Source: Plasmodiophora brassicae
Lineage: Eukaryota; Endomyxa: Phytomyxea; Phytomyxea; Plasmodiophorida
Direction of reading: 5' to 3'
Assembly: GCA_036867785.1 (NCBI GenBank)
Contig: CP145410.1
Span: 1,612,001 to 1,676,000 of the forward strand
Length of the DNA: 64,000 nucleotides
A program made the position numbers and the translations under genes. This document shows positions 1 through 8,282 of this stretch, piece by piece (position 1 is the stretch's first letter; each line of letters begins with the position of its first letter). Under the pieces are notes generated by a model. The model saw only the letters and a program-made list of their open reading frames with translations, made no database searches and had not been told where the DNA came from.

Positions 1-1659
1 GCCGTGGTAAACAATAGGCTCGCCTGTAACACGGCCATTACTAATGTGTTATCTTTCAAAGATATCACGGTTACCGTTCGGTCCATCCCAGCAGTCGATC
101 TCGACGCAACGGCACCCATCCTTCAGGGCACGGATGTACATTTTTACAGAGCTGACGCCTTTGATTTGATCCGCTTCCAAATACGTGTTATGGGAGCTAT
201 TGATGAAATAGTCGCACAGCGGCCGAGTCATGTCTTGGTACTACGTTAAGGCCACCAAGCAGCGGGGTCAGGTAATGAACTGTCATCCTGAATAGCGGAC
301 GTAATTACAAGTCGCATTCTCGCTGGGTCGAATAGCGTGTTCCCGTCACCGGTCACGTACAGGACCAGCTCGTATATCCGGAGGGTCGGCGGATCGCGTC
401 CGCCGTCCTTGGAAACAAACCTGGACAGCAGGTCGCTAGCCTCCGCCTCGTCGATCTCCATTCTCTGCGACGGTATTAGCGAACCGGCCACCGAAAGGAG
501 CATACTAACGGGGGTACCTGCTCAATGCGAAGGAACGTCTGAAACTGTTTCGCATTCAGACGTAGCTTGGATTTCTCATCAAGCGACCCATATGGACGAA
601 ATATGTCGAGGTACACGCTTGGGCTACTTCGCAACCTCAGCGACAGTCTCGTTATAGTGCTGAACGAAACGATCAGATGCAGAAGCGCTACGGAATGAGG
701 ATCAATTGTTAACCTGAAGTCGATCAGGTCGTATCGGTTCACGTTTGCGCTCTCAAACTGTGCCTTGACCTCTTGCTTCGTGCAGGTTAGATTGAGATCC
801 TTGAACAGGCGAGACACAGCCTCAGCATCAATGACGCCGCGCTCCCGAACACATGCCCGGTCCCAATGGCACCGCATCAACGACCTACGGCGCATCGGAT
901 CAGGTCGGGGTATTACAAGCAGACCAGGCACGCTAGGACCTGTAAGGATCAATCTTGCGGCTCTTGCTGACTCTCGAGATCAGAAAGCGCAGTGCTCGGG
1001 CCCATATGATGAACTGCCGGTCCCTGAATTAATATCTCCAGCAACGCAGGACGCGACAATAGCCTGACCTGTTCACGAGATTCACAAACGATATCAAGGG
1101 TCTTGTGATCTGGTCCGTAAATGAGCGAGAACGACCGCCGCTTGATTTCCTTCGTGCGAGTCTTCGCGAATCGTTCAAAGACGGTCGTGTGCTGGCCAAC
1201 CTGCAGCCGGTGTACGTCGCTGCCGAAACCGGTGTCATTAGGCCTGACGAATAGGAAGCAAACCTCACATACACTACCTGAACGTGATCATTGAATCCTC
1301 CGATTTCTTCTTGCGCGACCGCCATTGCAGGAACGATCCCGTGGGGTCGACGTAGAAGAACCTGGGTGGTAGACCACGTCGACAAGGAAACAGGTATCGC
1401 CCGTAGCCGAAACGTACCGGTTGTGAGGTGGGCCTCGATGGCCATACTTGCTCAGTTCGGCGCCGCGTTGCACGATACGAAGACACGCGATTTGGTCGAG
1501 CTTCGCGATTTCCCCAGCAAGGCTCTGCCGAGCACGACGTAAGACACGGAGACGCTGGGCAAGCAGCCTTGCTCCCGTACATGGTCGTGGTGCTGCTGCA
1601 AACACAACTGCGACGACGCTCGATGATGCGGCGAATGCGCGCCTGCCGACACAGGTCAT
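1..1659 (-). CDS. Phosphoinositide-specific phospholipase C (5' part; runs off the left edge)
   Basis: This enzyme hydrolyses PIP2 to IP3 and diacylglycerol at membranes. Reading the minus strand from about 1659, the frames give a PH domain ([13 protein letters not shown], then [19 protein letters not shown] near 1100-1150), an EF-hand-like region (about 700-900) and the start of the catalytic X domain at 231-49, with the first catalytic histidine in SSHNTYL and the VEIDCWDG calcium-site residues. The rest of X, the Y and C2 domains lie outside the window. One intron is clear at 1362-1417 (56 nt), joining PHNR to FFYVDP. A second, at 1244-1277, would be only 34 nt but restores the frame into [11 protein letters not shown]. 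At least two more introns lie between 1000 and 240 and were not resolved. The N-terminal start at 1659 is the least certain part. Confidence 0.87.
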
Positions 1660-2024
1660 GAGGCAGGCGCCGACGGGATCGCTCCGCGTGTCACGACGAC
1701 GACGAACCGGGCGCCTGGGCGGACGTCGTCTCCTCAGCGGGCGGCCACGAGTGCCGACGTCGGGGCGGCCGGGCCGTCATCCCACGACCATCACCAGCGT
1801 CGGCCCCGAGGCGACGATGCTCTCGCCAGCTACAACAGCCGACTGCCGACCCGAACCCGTCCCCCCACGCGGGGGCTAATTCCGTCGACCTGCGCCAACC
1901 ACAGTCGTCCACCACACGAGCTCATGAGAGAGGGCAACACCACCAAAAAACCACAGAAAAAGATCACATCCGTCAGTTGTCGTTTGTTGTCGCCCGGTTT
2001 CTTCGTTTCGAAGCCCGTCTCGCC

Positions 2025-2736
2025 ATGTCTCTGGACGAGGACGGGTTCCTGGACGCGGGGAAGACGGCGTCGGGCGGCCCCGGGCCGAGCATGGACGTCC
2101 CGCTGGGGACGGGCGTGCACGACCCGCTGACGGGGGCGGTGCCGCCCGCGCATCCGGTCGCCCAGGTCATGAACGTGGCGTTCAAGGCCGGCGCGCTGTT
2201 TTTCTACCTGTTCGGCAGCCTGTTCGCGTTGCCGTTCGTGTTCAACTTCGTCGTCATCGTGCTCTGCCTTGCGTTCGATTTCTGGACCGTCAAGAACGTT
2301 ACTGGCAGGCTACTCGTGGTTCGTGTACCGGGTTCCTATCGCGTGTACCCGCATCTGACGCTGGTGGTGCTGAACAGGGCCTCCGATGGTGGCATGAAGT
2401 TCAGGTGCGCCGGTGTGAACAGGTTGTCTTCCTCCTCTGACGACCCTATCGACTGTACAGGAGGACGGGTCCGATCGTTGGGTCTTTGAGTCCAAAGCGG
2501 CCGGGCGCGAGGTAAATCCGAGCGACGAGCGCGTGTTCTGGTGGGCGCTGCGGATCAGCCCGATCGTCTGGTCGACGTTCTTCCTCGTGAACCTGTTCTC
2601 GCCGTCGTCGTATCCGTCGCTGCCTGTGTTGCTGATGGGCGCCGCCCTGTCCATCGCGAATTTCATCGGGTACTGGCGGTGCGATCGCGATGCGAAGAAG
2701 AAACTCCAGTCGTTCCTCGTCAACCGCCTCGTCTAA
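2025..2736 (+). CDS. TVP23: TVP23-family Golgi membrane protein
   Basis: TVP23/FAM18 proteins are multi-pass membrane proteins of late Golgi vesicles. The family signature DFWTVKNVTGRLLV ends exon 1, GLRWWHEVQ forms exon 2, and exon 3 carries EDGSDRWVFES, the FWWALRISPIVW helix and a C-terminal NFIGYWRC motif. Exons are 2025-2318, 2378-2404 and 2461-2736; introns are 59 and 56 nt; the product is 198 residues, normal for the family. Exon 2 is a 27-nt, nine-codon microexon whose residues are exactly the conserved ones expected between the flanking exons, which makes the model robust. The start at 2025 gives an acidic cytosolic tail before the first hydrophobic segment. Confidence 0.93.
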
Positions 2737-2949
2737 TAACTACACGGGGACAACCGATTGTGTCGCATAGCATGCAGCAAATTACCATCAGGCGTTCGAA
2801 GGCGAGTAACGGCGATGCGCTAACCAGACCATCCCCTCCGAACGTGTCATGATCGGTTGCCCTGCAGAGATGGTGGCTTCCGGGTACGTTCTGGCTCAGT
2901 GGTTCGCTGTCGCCAGGGTTTTCACAGGCAGCGCCAATTGAGGCTTCGT

Positions 2950-4260
2950 TCATTTCTTATTGGGGTCTGGGCATCGATGGGAGAAGCCCTGTGCCCGGAG
3001 CAGGTCTAACGCGCCCTCGAGAAGAATGGTGTCGTCGCCTACCGACAAGTCGGTGCGAACCTGGTCAAAGCGCTGACCGAGCACAGTCTCGCGCGCTGCC
3101 TGCACCATATGGGTCGTCCAGCACGGTCGGTGCCGCCGCCGTCTCGCCCTCATCTGCTTAGGCAGCGAACGATGGGACTGCAGGTCGAAGCCCTCCTTCG
3201 GACGCACGACGATAACGCGGACCTCGACAGATCGACGTGAACCCTTGCCCACCGGAACAGATGAATGTGGCGTACGCCGCGAGTCGAACACAAACGCCTG
3301 GCCGAACGCCATCCTCGGTTTCCAGAACCACGAGTTGTTCCTGTTTCCCGGTGTCGGGCAGACAACTAATTGCGACGTTAGGGGGTTCGACACGTTCTCG
3401 CAACCGAACGCGATCTTGCATTCTCTGGCCTGGCCATCGCATAATGTCTCGACCGACATCATCGACAACGGGCTCGATGTGACAACGTCAACCGACGGCG
3501 CCCAGACATTAATGGTATGGGCCAGCTCCATGAACTCACCCGCATTCTCGACGTTTCCGTTGCCGAATGCCTTATCGAGGCGCTGGAAGGTCGGTGACGT
3601 AGCCAGACGGTACTGGAATTGCCGTTTCAAGCCGCCGAGCTCGTTCAGGACGGTGTGGAGCGTGGCATTGCTTGTGTAGTCGATGTGCACCAGTGGCAGC
3701 TGACTCATGCGGAGTGTTTGCGACTCTTGCATGTAATCCGTTGTTCGGTACTGCCCACCGGTTGCAACAGCGATCCAGTCAGCCCTGCCCATGCGAGTCA
3801 GCTCGTCTTGAACAGACTCCTGCACTGCCATGCCGAAACCGATGAGGTCGTTCGATGTGACAACGTCACTCGTCTTGACCGATGCCAGGACGGGCAGCGT
3901 GCTTTCGGGCAGATTGATGAAACTGAAGCCGCGTCGATGATTAGACTCGAAGCTGGCAAGGATGGAGGCGTTTTCTGGATGTCCCAGGTCCTTCAGTAGT
4001 TCCAGAGGACTGGTGGCCGAACCCCAACTCAATCGGTAGCAGTTCTTGCCTCCTGATCTGGTCGCGAAGTCGCTGACGCCATACGGGATATAACAAAGCG
4101 GGTTCGTATCATCATCATTGTTGACACCGTCGCCGTATGTGGACGTCCAGCCATCGTTTCCGTAACGGGCCTGATCGTAGCGGGGACGGCGTAGGTGACG
4201 AATGGTTGCGATGCCAGCGGCGGCGGCCGCCAACACCAGAACAGCGGCTAGCCAACGCAT
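2950..4260 (-). CDS. Membrane-anchored CmcJ-like Fe(II)/2-oxoglutarate oxygenase, copy A
   Basis: Single-exon, 436 residues. Residues 4-20 form a hydrophobic N-terminal signal anchor or signal peptide followed by RHLRR, then a short acidic linker and a Cys-containing luminal domain. The domain has the ordered hallmarks of CmcJ-type 2OG oxygenases: HID (His192, Asp194), a NVWAP block (251-255) with PLSMM downstream, W-F-W then FVFDS, the distal His332 in RTPHSS, and Arg342 ten residues later in the RRSVEVR strand, where 2-oxoglutarate is normally bound. The family assignment rests on motif order and spacing, not a database search. CmcJ relatives hydroxylate or desaturate small metabolites; the substrate here is unknown. 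Copies B (6066-7586) and C (30550-31785) keep all these residues. The ATG at 4260 is shared by position with the MRW starts of the other copies. Confidence 0.75.
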   Translation of the reverse strand: MRWLAAVLVLAAAAAGIATIRHLRRPRYDQARYGNDGWTSTYGDGVNNDDDTNPLCYIPYGVSDFATRSGGKNCYRLSWGSATSPLELLKDLGHPENASILASFESNHRRGFSFINLPESTLPVLASVKTSDVVTSNDLIGFGMAVQESVQDELTRMGRADWIAVATGGQYRTTDYMQESQTLRMSQLPLVHIDYTSNATLHTVLNELGGLKRQFQYRLATSPTFQRLDKAFGNGNVENAGEFMELAHTINVWAPSVDVVTSSPLSMMSVETLCDGQARECKIAFGCENVSNPLTSQLVVCPTPGNRNNSWFWKPRMAFGQAFVFDSRRTPHSSVPVGKGSRRSVEVRVIVVRPKEGFDLQSHRSLPKQMRARRRRHRPCWTTHMVQAARETVLGQRFDQVRTDLSVGDDTILLEGALDLLRAQGFSHRCPDPNKK

Positions 4261-4498
4261 TGACCGCGATTCGTTCGTAGACGTTCAGGTATGTTCGTGG
4301 TTCGGATTGTCGCTTTAAATGCAAAGTGAGCGACGCCTGAAGCGTCACACGCCCATGCCAAGCAATGGTCAAGTCGCGCGCCCAATCCGAGTGGCCAGCC
4401 GCTTGTGCGTCGCGCAATTTAGAACATCGTCACCCGTCACGGGCTTCCTGTGCAGTGCGGTGCGACTGATAACCGTTCCCTGCAAGGTGCTATTTTTA

Positions 4499-4514
4499 GG
4501 GCGAACGTTCGCCC
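4499..4514. promoter_or_regulatory. 16-bp perfect palindrome upstream of copy A, conserved in copy B
   Basis: The sequence GGGCGAACGTTCGCCC lies about 240 bp upstream of the copy A start, directly after TATTTTTA. The same place in copy B has two imperfect versions. All contain GAA-two bases-TTC, the core spacing of a heat-shock-factor half-site pair, but no third unit is present, so the factor is not identified. Conservation inside otherwise diverging flank suggests a protein-binding site. Confidence 0.4.
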
Positions 4515-5974
4515 TGCTGTCGTCCAATGGAACCCTGGGACGCCTCGTTCACATCGTGCCGCACAGCGGCATGTTCCCCTCGACTCTCTGCCGTCGAGCT
4601 CCGGCGACCGCGTCGACTGCGCCCAACTTCATCTCCACTGCCCCCATCCGCGAGTACTGGCGCAGGCACGAGGTCACGCGCCAGCAACCCGATCTAACAA
4701 GGACGCACGCCCACCGGCATCTCTTCTGCTCCCGGGTCCTCCTCTTCGCCGCCGTTTCCGACGGCTGGAGGGGGTTACGTCATGCGCGGACCCACGTGAC
4801 CTGGCACCCGGCACCCACATGACCGACCGTCCTGGCAGGTGCCCCTGCTGCCCATTGTTACCATTAGGTTCGACAGTTCGATCGGTCACCACAGCATGCC
4901 TGATCCGATGTCCCTGCCTTGGTTACCTTTCGTTTCCCGATGCCAACCGGACTGGTTGCTTGGTGGGATCCTGGCGTCCCGCGTTATTGACTATGGCGAA
5001 CGTCAACGGACAACCCTTGTGGTGATGATGGTCAACTAATCCGGCATCCATTGCGAGCTCGTGTGTATGTGGCCCATATGGCCCTGCTATTGTAATCGGT
5101 GCGCGCCCGTTCTAGTGTGCCCGTATTGGCACGCCTGGCCTGGGTCGGTGGCACTAATTCGGTACTGGGCCATGGGCATATCCCTTGCCGCCTACCAGGT
5201 TTTCGGCATGGGGTTCCCCAGACTGGACGGCCACCTTTCATAGCCATCGTTGCGGCTTATCGATCGAGCTTGCCCGATCGGTAGTATGGATATTGTAAAA
5301 TACCAACTTTCGACGAAATCTTTCTGCACCGTTTCGTGGCTTTAACCAGCGGCCGGGCAGCACTCTCCCCCAGCCTCCCGGTTACTGATCTAGCACCTGT
5401 GATCAGTACTCGTCTCTTCTGATGGCCGTTTCCATGCGAGTAGCTAGCGTCAACCGGCGACGTGACGAGCCTTACAGCCGCACGTTATACGGAGTGCCAT
5501 GTGCTTCGGTCAGCATGAGTTCGCGTTGTGGACGCGCTGGCTTGCCGATGGCAACTGATGCGGGTTCGCAGGAAAGACGACCATCGCCTCGCAGTCAAGT
5601 GCACGTGTGCGAGCGGCATGGCGTCTCGAGCCTGTAGGCTCCTGGCACCCGATATCACCGGCAGCGGCTTGGACGGATGCGATCTGAGACAACGACGACC
5701 AGTGAAGCAAACCACGGCCAGGCGTTCGAAAGCGGGTACTCCACTATCGATATGCGGTACCCTGTCCGGCGGGAGGAGTTAGCGTTTCGTACTTCGGCTT
5801 TGCCGGGTACGCCGAAGACGATGGATGTCTTGATGGGGGGTCGCGGTGTCTGCCTCAGTACCCGGGGGCCTACATTGCAAGTCTCATATTCCATCGGCGC
5901 AGAACGGTCTATCCAGGCGTGAGCCGCCGAGTCGATCTAAACAGTTCTCTCATGATCGATCGATTAGGACCGAT
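4515..5974. other. Intergenic region between oxygenase copies A and B
   Basis: Nothing gene-like was recognised in this 1.4-kb stretch. The short open frames have no family motifs, no consistent joining across introns and no clear coding bias. The last part leads into the duplicated 3' flank of copy B. Confidence 0.5.
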
Positions 5975-6065
5975 TTCCCTGTCGAGATGGTGGCTTCCGG
6001 GTACGTACACGTTCGTTGTCGCCCGGGTTTTCATAGGGAGCACCAATTGAGGTTTCTTTCATTTC

Positions 6066-7586
6066 TTATTGGGCTCTGGGAATCGAAGGGGGAAGCCCTA
6101 CGCGCCCTCGAGAATAAAGGTGTCGTCGCCTACCGACAAGTCGGCGCGAACCTTTCTGATTGGGGTCTGGGCATCGATGGGAGAAGCCCTGTGCCCGGAG
6201 CAGGTCTAACGCGCCGTCGAGAAGAACGGTGTCGTCGCCTACCGACAAGTCGGCGCGAACCTGGTCGAAGCGCTGACCGAGCACAGTCTCGCGCGCTGCT
6301 TGCACCATATGGGTCGTCCAGCACGGTCGGTGTCGCTGCCGCCTCGCCCTCATCTGCTTAGGCAGCGGACGATGGGACTGCAGGTCGAAGCCCTCCTTCG
6401 GACGCACGACGATAACGCGGACCTCGACAGATCGACGTGATCCCGTGCCGACCGGAACAGATGAATGTGGCGTACGCCGCGAGTCAAACACGAACGCCTG
6501 GCCGAACGCCATCCTCGGTTTCCAGAACCACGTGTTGTTCCTGTTTCCCGGTGTCGGGCAGACAACTTGCGACGTTAGAGGGTTCGACACTTTCTCGCAG
6601 CCGGACGCGATCTTGCATTCTCTGGCCTGGCCATCGCATAACGTCTCGACCGACATCATCGCCAACGGACTCGATGTGACAACGTCAACAGTCGGCGCCC
6701 AGACATTAAAGGTATGGGCCAGCTCCATGAACGCACCCGCGTTCTCGACGTTTCCGTTGCCGAATGCCTTATCGAGGCGCTGGAAGGTCGGTGACGTAGC
6801 CAGACGGTACTGGAATTGCCGTTTCAAGCCGCCGAGCTCGTTCAGGACGGTGTGGAGCGTGGCATTGCTTGTGTAGTCGATGTGCACCAGTGGCAGTTGA
6901 CGCATGCTGCCAATTTGCGACGCTTGGAAGAAATCAGTTGTTCGGTACTGCCCACGGGTTACAACAGCGATCCAGTCAGCCCTGCCCATGCGATTCAACT
7001 CGTCTTGAACGGATTTCTGCACTGCCATGCCGAAACCGATGAGGTCGTTCGCTGTGACAACGTCACTCGTCTTGACCGATGCGAGGACGGGCAGCGTGCT
7101 TTCCGGCAGGTTGATGAAGCTGAAGCCTCGTCGATGGTTAGACTCGAAGCTGGCAAGGATGGAGGCGTTTTCTGGATGTCCCAGGTCCTTCAGTTCGAGA
7201 CGACTGGTGGCCGTGGCCGAATCCAAACCCAACAGGTAGCAGTTCTCGCCTCCAGATCTGGCCGCGAAGTCGCTGACGCCATAAGGAATCTCACAGAGCG
7301 GGTTCGTAATAGTACCATCATCGTTGTCGACACCGTCGCCGTCTGTGAAGGTCGAGTCATCGGAACCGTTACGGGCCTGGTCGTAACGGGCCTGGTCGTA
7401 ACGGGCCTGGTCGTAACGGGCCTGGTCGTAACGGGCCTGGTCGTAACGGGCCTGGTCGTAACGGGCCTGGTCGTAACGGGCCTGGTCGTAACGGGCCTGG
7501 TCGTGACCGGAACGGCGTAGGTGGCGAATGGTTGCAACGCCAGCGGCGGCGGCAGCCAACACCAGAACAGCGGTTAGCCAACGCAT
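6066..7586 (-). CDS. Membrane-anchored CmcJ-like Fe(II)/2-oxoglutarate oxygenase, copy B
   Basis: 506 residues, single exon, very similar to copy A. The N-terminal anchor is followed by nine tandem copies of the pentapeptide DQARY (last unit DQARN) where copy A has one. The predicted catalytic set is intact: His235 and Asp237 in HID, His374 in TPHSS and Arg384 ten residues on. The C-terminus differs from copy A: after SHRCPDPN it reads through into a duplicated piece of the gene's own 3' end, adding about 30 arginine-rich residues before a new stop at 6066. The pentapeptide stretch lies between anchor and catalytic domain and probably acts as a charged spacer; that role is inferred. Confidence 0.75.
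   Translation of the reverse strand: MRWLTAVLVLAAAAAGVATIRHLRRSGHDQARYDQARYDQARYDQARYDQARYDQARYDQARYDQARYDQARNGSDDSTFTDGDGVDNDDGTITNPLCEIPYGVSDFAARSGGENCYLLGLDSATATSRLELKDLGHPENASILASFESNHRRGFSFINLPESTLPVLASVKTSDVVTANDLIGFGMAVQKSVQDELNRMGRADWIAVVTRGQYRTTDFFQASQIGSMRQLPLVHIDYTSNATLHTVLNELGGLKRQFQYRLATSPTFQRLDKAFGNGNVENAGAFMELAHTFNVWAPTVDVVTSSPLAMMSVETLCDGQARECKIASGCEKVSNPLTSQVVCPTPGNRNNTWFWKPRMAFGQAFVFDSRRTPHSSVPVGTGSRRSVEVRVIVVRPKEGFDLQSHRPLPKQMRARRQRHRPCWTTHMVQAARETVLGQRFDQVRADLSVGDDTVLLDGALDLLRAQGFSHRCPDPNQKGSRRLVGRRRHLYSRGRVGLPPSIPRAQ
7370..7506. repeat. In-frame 15-bp minisatellite encoding DQARY units
   Basis: About nine near-perfect copies of a 15-bp unit (TCGTAACGGGCCTGG on the plus strand), read in frame on the minus strand as DQARY. 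The unit length is a multiple of three, so copy-number change keeps the frame. Copy A has one unit at the matching site. Confidence 0.95.
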
Positions 7587-7633
7587 TGATCGCGATTCGT
7601 TCGTAGAACTTCAGGTATGCGAGCGAGGTTCGG

Positions 7634-7822
7634 GTTGTCGTAGTTTGAGTTGTCGTAGTTCGAGTTGTCGTAGTTTGAGTTGTCGTAGTTCGAGTTGTCG
7701 TAGTTTGAGTTGTCGTAGTTCGAGTTGTCGTAGTTTGAGTTGTCGTAGTTCGAGTTGTCGTAGTCTGGGTTGTCGTAGTTCGAGTTGTCGTAGTTTGAGT
7801 TGTCGTAGTTCGAGTTGTCGAG
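7634..7822. repeat. 15-bp minisatellite just upstream of copy B start
   Basis: About twelve to thirteen copies of a 15-bp unit (GTTGTCGTAGTTTGA) that largely alternates with a variant ending TTCGA, giving a 30-bp higher-order period. It begins about 50 bp upstream of the copy B ATG, in the 5' UTR or proximal promoter. Copy A has only a short remnant resembling one unit here. Confidence 0.95.
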
Positions 7823-7972
7823 CTAAATGTAAAGTGAGCGACAACCGAAGCGTCACGCCCTGCCAGGCACGGTCAGGTCGCGCCCCGCAGTCCTGTGTGG
7901 GGCGCCGTGCCTGCGTCGCTGTTTTTAGAACGAGTGTCGTCACCCGTGCGCCTGACGACTTCTGCAACGTGC

Positions 7973-8032
7973 CATTTTTAGGACGAAAGTTCGCCCGGCT
8001 GTAATTTTTAGGACGAAAGTTCGCCCGGCTGT
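7973..8032. repeat. 30-bp tandem duplication containing a GAA-NN-TTC motif
   Basis: Two adjacent copies of a unit starting ATTTTTAGGACGAAAGTTCG. Each corresponds to the single palindromic site at 4499-4514 upstream of copy A. Doubling of a putative regulatory site in copy B is visible directly. Confidence 0.85.
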
Positions 8033-8282
8033 CATCGCATGGGGACCCTTGGACGTTTCGATCAGATCGTGCCACGCAGCGACCCTATGGGGCGCGTGCG
8101 CGATCCCCCGTCGAGCTCCTCCGGCGACAGCATCGACTGCTACTCGACCGTAGGCCCAATCTGCACACCAAGACAGCGTCTGGCCGGCAGGCGACGCCGA
8201 TGACACCGAAGCAGATGGGAACAGCAGACACCGATCCCGGCACCGTCTCTAATACCGAAACGTTGAATTTTCATTGTCCGGT

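Larger units (their letters stand above)
2850..4565. repeat. Segmental duplication, copy A
   Basis: This block matches 5975-8095 across the oxygenase-like gene, its 3' flank (shared ATGGTGGCTTCCGGGTACGT, and CCAATTGAGG before a shared TTTCTTATTGGG) and its 5' flank (TTTTTAGG followed by a GTTCGCCC motif, then a shared ATCGTGCC). The similarity extends well outside the coding sequence, so it is a DNA-level duplication rather than only gene homology. Edges are approximate. Confidence 0.8.
5975..8095. repeat. Segmental duplication, copy B
   Basis: Second copy of the 2850-4565 block. It is longer because of two 15-bp tandem-repeat expansions (7370-7506 and 7634-7822), a partial duplication of the 3' end (about 6064-6260) and a 30-bp tandem duplication in the 5' flank (7973-8032). 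Confidence 0.8.

Noticed and set aside
4450-5025. Open frames between oxygenase copies A and B
   Set aside because: No motifs, no splicing partners, and part of the sequence is duplicated noncoding flank.
7528-8004. A plus-strand frame with serine/cysteine/arginine repeats upstream of copy B
   Set aside because: It is a translation of the upstream 15-bp minisatellite and has no counterpart at copy A.
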